This document shows positions 47,706-58,903 of a stretch of 64,000 nucleotides of DNA, piece after piece. This DNA is from Wurfbainia villosa (lineage: Eukaryota; Streptophyta; Magnoliopsida; Zingiberales; Zingiberaceae). The notes beneath the pieces are model-generated. The model saw only the letters and a list, made by a program, of their open reading frames with translations. It searched no databases and was not told the origin of the DNA. Every line of letters starts with the position of its first letter. The stretch's first letter is position 1. The translations under genes and the position numbers were made by a program. The stretch covers positions 95,402,753 through 95,466,752 of the forward strand of contig CM046000.1 of assembly GCA_025175895.1 (NCBI GenBank). The letters run 5' to 3'.

Positions 47706-49767
47706 TGATAAATGGTATTTGTCGTGGTACCGTTTCAAATTAATTAACGAACCCCCTCTACACTAATATAGTATAGTGAATGGCCCGAATCGTTTCTCAA
47801 CAAGTGTAATCGACAGAATAGTAAACTTAGGATTTCTAATTATTGCTTGGGATTTCTATTAAAGATTATGGGTTTGGGTTTTAAAAGATTAATCCTATTG
47901 AACGAAAAGACAATGCACAAAATTAAATCAACAAAAACTTAAAGAGGAAATAATCTGATCAACCCAAGATAGGCCCGGTGAATGAACAAGTTCCTCCGGC
48001 TAAGTCCGACGAAGCTCGATCGAGACTCCGCAAATGGTGGTGGATGTGGGATGGTACAAACTCCTGAATCCAGTAGTTTGATGGATACTTTGAACTCTCG
48101 TGGATCTAGTTGAGCTTGAAGAATCGGAACTCCTCGAATTCGAAGGAGAAGGTGGATGAGCTGTGGAGATGGAGGACGTCGCCGAAATCTCTCGATGAAG
48201 TGGTTCCTCCTCGAATCCATGGACGAAAATGGATGGAAGGAAGGTGTAAGCGGCTGCTAGGGCTCAAGAGAAGAAAAGATTTAACTAACAACTAAATGAA
48301 GTAAGCAATATATCAACGAAATCTATTGCATGAACATGAGGTAAAGTAAAGCTTGTAACTAAGTCTAATCAAATGAACTACAACCTAATTACTCTAAGAA
48401 GCATTTCACCAAATAATATGTAAGCATTAAATGAATTAAACTAAATACGTGCAATTCAAAACATGGAAGTAATTTTGAATACAAACAATTAGTAACATGA
48501 AAAGCAATCAACACGTCAATGAAACAATCAAACACAAGAAGCTAGAAAATGAGTTGCTGGACGAAATTAAAGAGCTGCCGGAGAAGATGATGGAGAAGGC
48601 GACATCGAAACTGTGGAACAGGGCTGGCGAAAGCTGCTGGTGATAGAGTGGAGTGGTAACGGAGGGGAATCCCCACTCCGGTGGTCAGCGGTGATGAAAT
48701 GGGCGGAGATGTCGAGCGATCGTGGAGCTGCTGGAGGTGCTGATAACTGAGGGGAATCCCCACTCCGGTGACTATGGTGGTGGCAATGAAGCTGGCGACG
48801 GAGTTGTGACGGGCTGGAGTCGGCGCTACGGGAGCTGTGAAGCTACTAGCTACTTGTGGATGAAGGTGATGACGGAGGGGAATCCCCACTTCGGTGATCG
48901 GCGACGACAGAGCTTGGTAAGGGAGACGGCTGGCAGCTGGAAGAGGTGATGAAACAGGCGGAGATGATGGCTGCCGATGGTGGAAGATGAGATGGAGGGG
49001 CACTAGTTACCAGAGAAGGAGGGAATCCCCTTCCTCTTCGGCGGTCGGTGGGGAAGGTGGAGAGCTCGGCGGCGGTGAAGATGGCAGAGGCGTTGGGCGA
49101 ATGTTGCGGAAGAGAAGATGAAGCCGACCATTTTTGTGCGAGAGAAGATGTTGGTTTTTAAAGGTGATTGAGTGATTTTCTTCAACCGTCCAATCATTTC
49201 GCCCACCGAATCCCAGCTGTCCATTAAAGCTAGGTTAATTGAATCTGATTAATCCATGAACTAGGCAATGCATCAAATGGTTGTGATCAATCCAATTCTA
49301 GATGGGCGGATCTGATCAATCTGAATGGATAATCATGATCCGTCGAATCTGGATGAATTGTCAATATGTCCAGATCTAAATGTATGGACCAGATCGCTCC
49401 AGATATAGATGGATGGCTTAGATCAATCAGATCTCATCAGACAGCCAGGATTAAACATATCTAAACCCTTGATTAAATTGCCTCTGATCTTGATGAAGGG
49501 CTCAGATTCTTCCAGCTTAAAATGCCCATTACGACCCTTAGATGAAGCCATATTCAATCCAACTTGAGTCTAGTCCAGTGGCTCATCTCGATCTCCTACA
49601 AACAAAGATAAAATTCGCATATAAGTCCAAAATTTAGGAGAATTTACAATAAGGTCCAAAAATAAATCCAACTCATAAAACATGCAAATAATCGATAATT
49701 AATCACTAGAGAGGATAAAAACAGTGATATTAAGGACCAAAATAATATGAAAAAATGGTAGTTATCA
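47706..49767 (-). repeat. Athila-like LTR D, inverted
   Basis: 2062 bp, on the minus strand TGATAACTACC...ATTTATCA. It is the partner of LTR A by wording, with copies of the GGGGATTCCCC-type palindrome at about 48663, 48753 and 48879. Its U3 start abuts the right GCACT. A and D together form a 2-kb inverted repeat. Confidence 0.9.
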
Positions 49768-49772
49768 GCACT
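49768..49772. repeat. Target duplication GCACT, right copy
   Basis: Matches 38433-38437. E2 leader sequence resumes here (CAGAGCCAACGCGCAAG), as at E1 about 3391. Confidence 0.95.
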
Positions 49773-50360
49773 CAGAGCCAACGCGCAAGTTTGTTCGCAT
49801 CACATGTCAAATTGTAATGGAGGCCGCGGGAATTAAAAAATATCCCTCTCCCACTTAGTAATTTAAAATTGAGGAATTTTCACACAACATGCATATCAAA
49901 CAATAATCAATAAATATGAAAAAAACTTTCCATCTATTATGGCTTTTGTTTTCCAATATGCTTCCCATCATGTCGCCATCTCGTCCGCTCCTCCCTTTAC
50001 CATGTGCAAACCACAAGGGGATCCGAGCCGAGATAAACTATTTTAATTTACATCCATCGATCCTATACTCCATGAAGGAGTGTACAAGATATCTAGATCG
50101 AAAGTAAATTAAAATGAGCGGCTAGACATTGTCGTATTTAATTACTAATATTAAATACTAATTAGCCTCGTCGACCCCTAGGATTCAAATAATTAGTTAC
50201 AATCACACACACAATCACATCCATCCACATAGCCATAATAGTTGGATCTTATGTCTGCAAGCAAAAAGTTAGCCTACACACATCCTACTATTATCCGACA
50301 AAAACAATATATGAAAAATGTGTGAAAGTAACCGAATCCAAACACACAAAATCAAAAACC
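49773..50360 (-). other. E2 leader, outer part
   Basis: Untranslated sequence between the primer site and the Athila unit, aligned with E1 about 3391-3998. No gene is seen. Confidence 0.75.
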
Positions 50361-50375
50361 GTTGCTCCGATACCA
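50361..50375 (-). other. E2 primer-binding site (Met-tRNA type)
   Basis: The minus strand reads TGGTATCGGAGCAAC, two bases inside the LTR end at 50378. Confidence 0.88.
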
Positions 50376-50377
50376 CT

Positions 50378-52112
50378 TGAAGGGAAAGTCGTGTTTCGCT
50401 TCTTCGCTTCGGTCGCTTGTGCATGGCGATCCTGTCTCACGTCCCCAGATTAAAATTTCATTAATTAAAATTAACCCGGACGGAGATGGATTACCCAAGC
50501 AACCGATTCATCATTGTGCTATTCGATTTGAGTGGTCGCTTGAACAAACTTGTTGTTCAAGAAACCTAACCCTTTTCCTCGATTAGGCGTGGAATAGATG
50601 ATGAAGGGATCGCCGATTTTTGTGTTTATCATCGGGCTCCATGTCAATCAATAACATACAAAATACAAAAGAACAAGAATCAAAATTAAACAAGATTATA
50701 CCTCTTGTTTTAGCTCTTGATCTTCTATTGTATTCCTATCCTCTTCTTGGACGTCGTGTGGGCGACGATCTTCCAAGAATCGAAGTCTCCTTGACCACAT
50801 ATCTTCCCTTCCTTGCTCATTCCGAACAAGAAAAGAAAACCCTCCCTTCTTCTCTTATCTCATGCCGAACACAAAACCTCTTCTTCTCCTTGCTTGTGCC
50901 GACCACCAAGACTCCAAGAGATGGTGTCCGCCGACCCTAGGATAAGAGAAGAGATTGAGGAAGAGAGCCTTCCTCCTTGTGTTGTCGCCAGACCTAGAAG
51001 AGGGAGAACGTGGCGCCGGCCATTGGAAAGGGAGAAGAGGTGCCGTCGACTATAGGAAAGGGAAAGGAGGTGTCAACCAAGGAGGAAGGAGGAGAAACCC
51101 TAGCCCTTGTTGCCACCGGCCAAAGTGATGCAAAACCCTAGCACACCCTTTCTCCCTTGCCGCCCAAGCCTCTCCAATGCCAACCAATAATAATCCCTTA
51201 GGTCTAGGCTTCATAAGGTATTTATAATATGCTACAATAGAGACCATGAGGAGGAGTTGGATCTTGGCCACTTAATGGATCCGAACCACATATAACCCGA
51301 TCTATTAATGATGATCCATTCCACTAGAGGATCATCATTGATATACCTCACCAACCCCCATAATTAAATATGGGCTCTACATATTATTCATACAAAATAT
51401 CTCTCCGTGTTTAAGATATCGAATGTCCATTAATTAATTAAATTACTGACAATTTAATTTATTAATATCTAACTTCATGAGTAATACCACTCATCCTTAT
51501 CATCATGCTGGACCAAGTCCACTTGCAGGATTTACATGATGAACTTTATGAGCTCCTCAAGGGGACATCATTATCCTAGTGTATAGGACACGGTTTCCTC
51601 TTATAATCAACGACACACCATGTAAATAATATTATTTCCCAACTTACCAGGCCTATCGATTTAACACATAAATCTCACCTATTGGTAAATCAAAGAAATA
51701 AATATTAAGTATATGTGCCTGTTATTATAACGGGATTAAGAGCATGTATACTATAATATCTGAGGTCTGATTCAATTATGTAGTCAGTATAAATTGAATC
51801 ACCTCTAAATCGGTCCTGCTTAATACACACATAGTGTACTAGTGTAATTCTATGGTCAAGATAAACCAAAATCAAATTACACTACAACCATGCCAATGAT
51901 TTGTCCAAAATCATCTTGGTTGTGAGCCTCTACTTATACTCTACAAGGAACTGATAACATGATCTTCTGTGCGACATCACACACCATGTTATCTGCAATG
52001 TAAGGTATCAGACAATATGCATAAATATAAAATGCAAACAATGATCATGTGATTCTTATTTCAAAATGAAGATGTTCATACAAAAGCTAGGCTTTTAGTA
52101 TACATCCTAACA
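50378..52112 (-). repeat. E2 5' LTR
   Basis: 1735 bp, TGTTAGGATGTATAC... on the minus strand to CCCTTCA at 50378. Intact and uninterrupted. The TATA box is on the minus strand at plus 51220-51226 (TATTATAAATACC). It differs from the 3' LTR by scattered substitutions, so E2 is clearly older than E3. Confidence 0.94.
51220..51226 (-). promoter_or_regulatory. TATA box of the E2 5' LTR
   Basis: TATAAATACC on the minus strand, conserved in the 3' LTR at plus 22580-22586. Confidence 0.6.
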
Positions 52113-52117
52113 CACGT
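52113..52117. repeat. Target duplication CACGT, right copy, of E2
   Basis: Matches 11180-11184. H0 sequence resumes after it. Confidence 0.95.
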
Positions 52118-52339
52118 TATGACTGCCACCAGAGACAGAGATGCTCTTGCTGCTCAAGTGGTTAACCATGAAGCCAAATGGAAGGAGGATGCGGCAGGCC
52201 AACATTTAAAATGTGCCCAGAAAGGGGAACAAATGTTTATTTTAGGTTGAAGGATCTACTGCATAGAATGCCGCTCAAGGTCACCCTCCTCCCGGTACAA
52301 ATATGAGTTATTTAGATGTAGAGGTTGCTATGGACAAAT
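52118..52339 (+). pseudogene. H0 coiled-coil segment, part 2
   Basis: Continues the frame from 11179: MTATRDRDALAAQVVNHEAK, WKEDAAGQHLKCAQKGEQMF, then TGA (about 52249). A second frame, TNMSYLDVEVAMDK, runs into the SIRE insertion at 52340 and resumes after 60803 as YPKEIIEL and a stop. The heptad pattern matches part 1. That the text reads sensibly across two unrelated insertion points confirms that H0 was one older coding unit. Confidence 0.65.
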
Positions 52340-53461
52340 TGTTGGTGCAGTTGGCACCTAAGTCGAACCTGAGTTTTGATTATAGCAAACGATACAAAGT
52401 TAAGCTCATTTCGTTATCTCACGAGCTGAATCGAGTGTACAGAAAAGTGCTAAAGCTGGAGCTGAAGGCTAGCGACACCCGGAGGAAGTCGTGGTGGTCG
52501 GTTGACACTCGAGTGACTTCTGAGGGAGCCAAAGGAATCAAGTGGAAAGCCGGAAGCGAGAGCAACAAAGTAAGTATCGAGGTAAGCTCATGTGTGTGAG
52601 CGTAAGTGAGGTTGTATCCTCCTTACGGGGATGGTCTTAAGCGTAGACTCGACCAAAGACATCCCATGGATGGTCTAGGTCGAGATCGGAAGGTCGGCGA
52701 CTGTCAAAATTATGTTTTTAATAAGCTAACTTGTGATTTCAGAAAGCATCAATCGACTGCACACAAGAGCCACTCGATTGCCTTCATCAGTCGACTTTTG
52801 AGGGTTGCGACTCGACTGACACTGCCATCAGTCGACTGATGATGCCCATCAATCGACTGATGGTCAAGGATCAGCTTCGAGGAGTCAAGCTTTATCATCT
52901 CATTCCAAGGGGCTTTGTGCCTAGTTTTGATTGGCTGAAGATCCACTCAATGAGGGGCTTAAAAACTATAAAAGAGGGCTTCTCTAAAGGTTTTTCATCA
53001 ATTAAAAAGTGCCCTAAAGCTTCTGTAATGTGACGACACTCCAACGACTCCACGATGACGAAGTGCTACAGAAACGCCGATGACACAAGCTCAAGCCTCC
53101 ATCCATTTGGTCGTCGGTAAAAGTCTTTTAAGTCATCCATTAACTCTTGTATTTACTTTCTATTCTATGAACTTTTATTCCAACGAGGAGAGGGGGAGTG
53201 TCCCTCTACCTCAAGCTTTGGTTTTTTGTGTATTTGATTAACTCCTACCTCCAACGAGGAGGAGTTCGTTAGTGATTTTCCTTCCGTGCGTGGTCAAGGA
53301 CTACTAGGGCCTTGGAGTAGTAGCCGTAGGCTATGAACCAAGTAAAATCCTATTGTGTTCATTTTATCTTTTCGCTACATTTACTTGTGTTTTGAAACGA
53401 ATTCGACGAAAAGATTTTATCACTATTCACCCCCACCTCTAGCGATCCGCTCGATCCAATA
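52340..53461 (+). repeat. SIRE-type 5' LTR
   Basis: 1122 bp, TGTTGGTGCAG...GATCCAATA (CA changed to TA). TATA box at 52967-52974. Clustered TCGACTG/AGTCGACT words at 52749-52860. An open frame of about 70 codons near the start is shared with the other LTRs of the group. Confidence 0.93.
52967..52974 (+). promoter_or_regulatory. TATA box of the SIRE-type LTR
   Basis: ACTATAAAAGAGGGC here and ACTATAAAAGGAGGGC at 60305 in the 3' LTR. The solo LTR has the same box on the minus strand at plus 26914-26920. Confidence 0.65.
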
Positions 53462-53463
53462 AT

Positions 53464-53482
53464 TGGTATCAGAGGCGGGGGA
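53464..53482 (+). other. SIRE-type primer-binding site
   Basis: TGGTATCAGAGGCGGGGG, Met-tRNA-like, two bases after the LTR. Confidence 0.85.
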
Positions 53483-53670
53483 GCTAAGATCTGGTGAAAC
53501 CACCGATCTAGCATTGTCTTTTGATTTCGTTTTCATTTAATGTTTTATTTTACAAACTTTTATTCATTCCTCCCACACTACTAATCCAAGACGCAAGTCT
53601 TGGAACATTTTTCTTGTTTTTGCCTTTACTAGATTTCGTTTTCCTTTCTTCTTCTTACCTTTTGTGTCAA

Positions 53671-54860
53671 ATGGCCCATCTCGAGGGTTTTAGCACTGTC
53701 CGACCTCGGAGACGATTTCCGTTACTAGAAAGGTCAGATGGAATGCTTTCTCAAAACCCAAATCGAGATGTGGATCATAATCCAAACGGGATTCACACTT
53801 CCAACTAATGAAGGTGGTGAATCTTTGGATTATGACCAATGGACCAATGCCACGAAAAGGCAAGTAGAAGCCAACACAAAAGCAACGCAAATCCTCCAAT
53901 GTGGTCTGTCAAAGGAGGAGCTCAACTGCGTCGACCCCTTCATCAGCGCAAAGGATCTCTGGACAAAGCTAGTGGAGCTACACGAAGGGACCGATGGCCA
54001 AGGTATGTAAGCGTGATCTTCTTTTCAATAGGTTGTATAATCTAAAAATGTAGGAACACGAGACGGCGACGCAACTGCACACTCGGGTTCAAGATATTGT
54101 CAATAACCTACACGCAATCGGATAAAAGGTCAAAAACCATGACCTTATCAGGTACGTACTAAACTCGTTTCCTAGGACCACCTTGTGCGCATCCATGGTC
54201 GATGCCTACAAGGTCTCTAAGGATCTTTCAAAACTTAGATTAGATGAATTGTTTTCGGATTTTGAACTCCATGAACAGTCTAACTCGGAACCCGAGAAGG
54301 GTATAGCACTTTTTGCAGGTTCAAAGAAGAAGACCGTGAGCAAGCCACTCTTGAAGGAGGAAGAAGATGAGTACGAGTCAGAGTTCGACCCAAAAATGGA
54401 GACCGAACTAGTCAACCTAGTTCAGAGGATGGTCAAGGGCTGAAAGCGAACCATAACTCGACCAAACGGAGGTAAGCCTAAAAGTTCTAATGTTAGGTGT
54501 TACGAATGCAACAGGTTTGGATATATCAAGTCCGAATGTTCGAAGCTCAAGAGCAAAGCACCGAAACTCAAGAAGGCACTCAACGCTATGTGGGAAGAAG
54601 CATCAGAGGAAGAAGACGACGATCACATCTTCATGACTAAACCAGCTGAATCGGAGACGGAGTCTAAACCGGAGCATGAGTCTGAACCCGAAGACGAATC
54701 AGACTACGAAGCTCTATTCAAGACAAGCCACGGATCCGCATCCGGTTCAAGAGATACACTTAAGGTAAGTCGATCTCTTATTAGTACTCTTTACAGTGCG
54801 ATTAAATTCTTAACTAGGAAGTTAGCTAAATCCGAGTCCAAGGTCGAGACCCTGGTTGAG
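53671..54860 (+). pseudogene. SIRE-type gag
   Basis: The ATG at 53671 gives MAHLEGFSTVRPRRRFPLLE, the SIRE gag start, then a frameshift near 53750. Further pieces: DYDQWTNATKRQVEANTKAT, CVDPFISAKDLWTKLVELHE (53815-54000), CASMVDAYKVSKDLSKLRLD (54183 on). A zinc knuckle at about 54498-54540 reads CYECNRFGYIKSEC, with Tyr in place of the zinc-binding His. An acidic Glu/Ser-rich stretch follows (54585-54720). Stops include TAA at about 54007, TGA at about 54441 and TAG at about 54861, each one base from a sense codon. The protein forms the particle in live relatives. This copy is dead. Confidence 0.85.
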
Positions 54861-57800
54861 TAGGTTAAACTCCTCAAACACGAGGTCTCCCTAACCTCTT
54901 CGACTAGTCAAGTTCGAGAGGAGGACTCAACTCGGGTTGAAAAGCTCGAAGTTGAGAACTCACTCTTGAAAAGTCAAGTCAAAGATCTTAGGAACACGTT
55001 GGAAAGGTTTACTTTGGGATCCAAGGGACATGCCCTCCTACTTGGATCGCAAAGGGTCGTGTACAACAAGGCCGGACTAGGGTTTAGCTCAAATACGACC
55101 AAAAAATCGTATATGTCAATTATAAGTCAACATAAAAAATGTGTCCAAGCATGGGTCCATAAGACCGCTTTGATTTCAAACTTAGGATCCAACCAGTACT
55201 GGGTTCCCAAGGACAAAATCCACTATGTGAATAGACTGAACCGATTCAACGGTCCAAGGGGAGCTAGTACAAAATTTGTTTGTGCTCTAACTTAGAAATT
55301 GCATGCTTAGGTCCTTTATTTATTTTTATTTTTCTTTTTAGAATGGTTAGATAGGACTATAACTCGTCAATACTTGGTAACATAGTACCAGGACGCGGCG
55401 AGATGATAGTACGCTAGGAAAACGGAGTCTCGTGTATTCGGGCTAGATAAGGCGTATCTAGTTCGGTGCACTTGACCGAGTGAAACTAGCTGAAGCTACC
55501 TCATCGTATCCTAGACTAGTTAGATCAGGAAGTGGTCTTAGGTGAGTCAAGTCTCTATTTTCTTGAAAATGGCTTTGTCTAAGGAAGTGGTCAATTTTCC
55601 GATCAAAGAAGGCCCCTGTGCCTCGCCACGACCTGGAAGCCATGATCTTGAAAAGGTGACTTGATGAGCTTAAGGTCAAATACGAATCTAATGCAAGGTT
55701 GACAAGTGTTCAAATCATTAAATTCAAATCAAGTAAAATTGGAAGTCATCTCACAAGAACATATAAGGATAACATGCTTGATCATGTAGACATGAGTGAG
55801 ATGATTTAGGTTTAATAATTTACAACCAACCTTTAGCAATTCCAATATCCGATCCAACTACCTTATGTGTAGGATCAATGGATGTTGGATAGTGGTTGCT
55901 CCCAACACATGACCAGGGAATCAACTCAAGTTTTCGAAGCTTCGATTCAAACGACAAGGATCGGTAGCCTTCGGAAACAATGACAAGCTCAAAATCATCG
56001 GATCAAGTGATATTGAGCTCAACTCAAACTTTATTATTCAAAATATCTTATTGGTAGAAAATTTCCAATATAATTTACTTAGTGTAAGTCAATTGTGTGA
56101 TATTAACTATAAGGTCATATTTCTAGAAAATGAATGCGTAATTAAAACAAATGAAACCTCTAAAACAATTCTTAAAGGAACCAGAAATAACAACATTTAT
56201 ACTATTAATTTAACTAACTCATCAACCAAGTGTCTTATGACACGGCAAGAGGAATCTTGGTTGTGGCACCAACGACTCGGTCACTCGCACCCAAGACTCA
56301 TCCACAAGATGAGTCAGAGTGACTTAGTCAGAGGTTTGCCTAACCTCAACAACTTGGATAATAAAATATGTAATGCTTGTCAACAAGGTAAATAATCTAA
56401 AACACCACATCAACTAACTAATCAAGAACAAACCAAAAGTGTTCTTTAGCTCCTACACATGGATCTATTTGATTCACACGGAGCTATGTCACTTAATGGG
56501 AGTCAATTCTACTTAGTTATAATTGACAACTATTCTAGATTTACTTGGGTTAGGTTCATCAAACACAAAAGTGATACCCTAGATCAATTGATCAACCTAT
56601 TTAAACTAATAGAAATCAACAAAACCTTAAAATCAAAAGACTTAGGAGTGATCATGGTGGTGAATTCGAGAACCACGGGTTTACAGAATTCTATAACCTA
56701 AATGGATACCACCATGAGTTCTCATGCCCTAGAACCCCACAATAGAATGGCCTAGTAGAACGTAAAAATAGAACCCTACAAGAAGCCGCTAGGACAATGT
56801 TAAATGAGTATAACCTACCCGATAGGTTTTGGGCAGAAGCTGTTAGTACAACTTGCTATGTCCAAAATAGGATCCTTATGGTAAAGAGGCACCTTAAGAC
56901 CTCGTACGAGATTTATCACGATAAAATACCTAACATTAAGTACTTTAGGGTATTTGGATGTAAGGTACATATCCTAAACACTAAGGATTACCTAGGGAAA
57001 TTTACATCCAAAACCTCTACCGGAATCTTTCTAGGATACTCGACTATGAGTAGAGCCTATAGGGTATATAACCATGACACCCTTAGAGTTGAAGAGACTA
57101 TTAATGTAGTGTTTGATGAAGAACACGAACCTATAAAACCCCTAGCGAGCCGATTCATACCAGACTCGACTCCGATCTTGAGATCGAGTCTAGTATTAAT
57201 CCTAACCTAAGTCAACCAAGTCATCCTATCGACCAAGTGATAGGTGACTCTAACCCAAGTCAAACTAGGACTCAAATAAATCATACTATCAACCAAGTGA
57301 TAGGTGATCCAAGCCTAGGAGTTCGAACTAGAGCTTCATACCGAAACCTTAGTCAAATCTCCTTGATTTCGAAAATTGAACCCAAAACCATTGACCAAGC
57401 TCTTCTTGATCCCAATTGGATTATTGCAATGTAAGAAGAGCAAGCTCAATTCACTAGGAACGAAGTATGGGAATTAGTACTACCACCTAAAGATAAAACA
57501 ATCATTGGAACAAGGTGGGTGTTTCGAAATAAACTTGATGATAAAGGTGAAGTAGTTAGAAATAAAGCTAGATTAGTCGCTAAAGAGTTTAGTCAAGTTG
57601 AAGGTTTAGATTACGATGAAACCTATGCCCCAGTAGCTAGATTAGAGTCCATCTGAATGTTATTAGCATATGCTGCACATCGAGGATTTAAGTTGTTTCA
57701 AATGGATGTAAAGTCAGCATTCTTGAATGGATATATTAAAGAAGAGGTTTATGTTAGCCAACCCCCCGGTTTCGAAAGTCTAGATAAACCCGACCATGTC

Positions 57801-58903
57801 CTTAGATTAAAGAAAGCTCTCTATGGACTCAAACAAGCTCCTCGAGCTTGGTACGAGAGGCTTTCGATTTATCTTAAGTCCAAAGAATTTAACCAAGGAT
57901 TAGTCGACCCAACCCTTTTTATAAAAACCATAGGGAAAGACACATTCATAGCCCAAATCTACGTAGATGATATCATCTTCGGAACCACCAACTCGATCCT
58001 ACTAAACGAGTTCATCCCACTTATGAAAAGTGAATTTGAAATGAATTTAGTAGGTGAGTTGAGTATCTTCTTAGGTCTACAAATTAAACAAACTAAAGAT
58101 GGAATATACTTACACCAATGCAAATATACTAGGGAATTAATTAAACGTTGTGGAATGCAAGACGCTAAAATTATTAATACTCCATGGCAACAAATGTAAA
58201 TATAGGAGAAGATGTAACCGGAAATTCAATTGACTTAAAATACTATAGGAGTGTGACAGGGAGTCTCCTTTACTTAACTGTGAGCCGACCTGATATCTTA
58301 TTTGCAGTAAGTATGTGCGCAAGGTTCCAAACCTGTGCCAAGGAATCTCACTTAACTCTAGTTAAGCGTATCCTTAGATATCTAAAGGGTACACTTAATG
58401 TCTGTATTTTGTACCCTAGATCTACCGAATTCGAACTAATCGGCTACTCCGACTCGGACTATGCCAGTAGTAAGCTCGATAGAAAGAGTACGAGTGATTG
58501 TTGTCAACTTCTCGGCCCGAGTCTAGTGAGTTGGTGCAGTAGGAAGAAATACTGTATTTCCTTATCTACCACCGAAGCCGAATACATCGTGATGGGTGAG
58601 TGTGTCACTCAGCTTCTTTGGATGAAGCACACTCTCTGAGATTTTTAGTTAGACTTTACAAACACTAAAATTCAAGTAGATAACATTAGCTCAATTAACC
58701 TAACTAAAAATCTAATATGTCACTCTAGGACCAAATATATAGAGGTCAAACACCATTTCATTCAAGAACATATGGCCAACGGAGCCATACAACTCGAATA
58801 CGTCGAATCGAAGTCCAACTTGGCAGATCTATTTACTAAACCCCTACCCGAAGTCGAATTCAGTCTATTAAGACGAAAATTGGGCATATGCATAGTAGAG
58901 TAG
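54861..58903 (+). pseudogene. SIRE-type pol: protease, integrase, RT and RNase H
   Basis: Order: hinge (54966-55295), protease DSGCSQHMTRES (about 55888), pre-integrase WLWHQRLGHSHPRLIHKM...CNACQQGK (56250-56395), integrase MDLFDSHGAMS, VIIDNYSRFTWV and, out of frame, SDHGGEFE and QNGLVERKN (56459-56800), RT MDVKSAFLNGYIKEEVYVSQ, KKALYGLKQAPRAWYERL, YVDDIIFGTTNS (57470-58190), RNase H YSDSDYASSKLDRKSTSD, STTEAEYIVMGE (58184-58640), ending LRRKLGICIVE and TAG at 58901. Stops such as PQ*NG (about 56740), TGA for CGA (about 57655) and TAA for CAA (about 57433) fit C-to-T decay. Between 55296 and 55860 the coding text is badly degraded. Confidence 0.88.

Larger units (their letters stand above)
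38438..49767. mobile_element. Athila-like compound unit with inverted outer LTRs
   Basis: Outer LTR A (38438-40519, plus) and outer LTR D (47706-49767, minus) both point their U3 start TGATAAC outward and are flanked by GCACT. Inside lies another Athila-like element with LTRs B (40555-42451) and C (45731-47673), both plus. A and D belong together by shared wording (for example GGGTCGTAATGG where B and C have GGGTTAGAAGGATCA), and B pairs with C. The only coding sequence is a gag without pol. An ordinary element would show a U5 end at one border. The arrangement needs either two U3 ends from two cDNA molecules, self-integration, or a complex rearrangement. Confidence 0.88.
11185..52112 (-). 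mobile_element. Copia element E2 (minus strand) carrying four nested insertions
   Basis: 5' LTR 52112-50378, primer site, leader, gag, pol, polypurine tract and 3' LTR 23472-11185, bounded by the duplication CACGT. The span is 40.9 kb, but removing the CACTA element, solo LTR, E3 and Athila unit with their duplications leaves about 8.5 kb, reasonable for a Copia element with 1.7-kb LTRs. The two LTRs are each exactly 1735 bp once the CACTA insertion and one AGG copy are removed. Domain order (gag, protease region, integrase, RT, RNase H) is Copia-type, and the wording is close to Tork/TAR-like elements. All coding parts carry stops or frameshifts. Confidence 0.93.
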
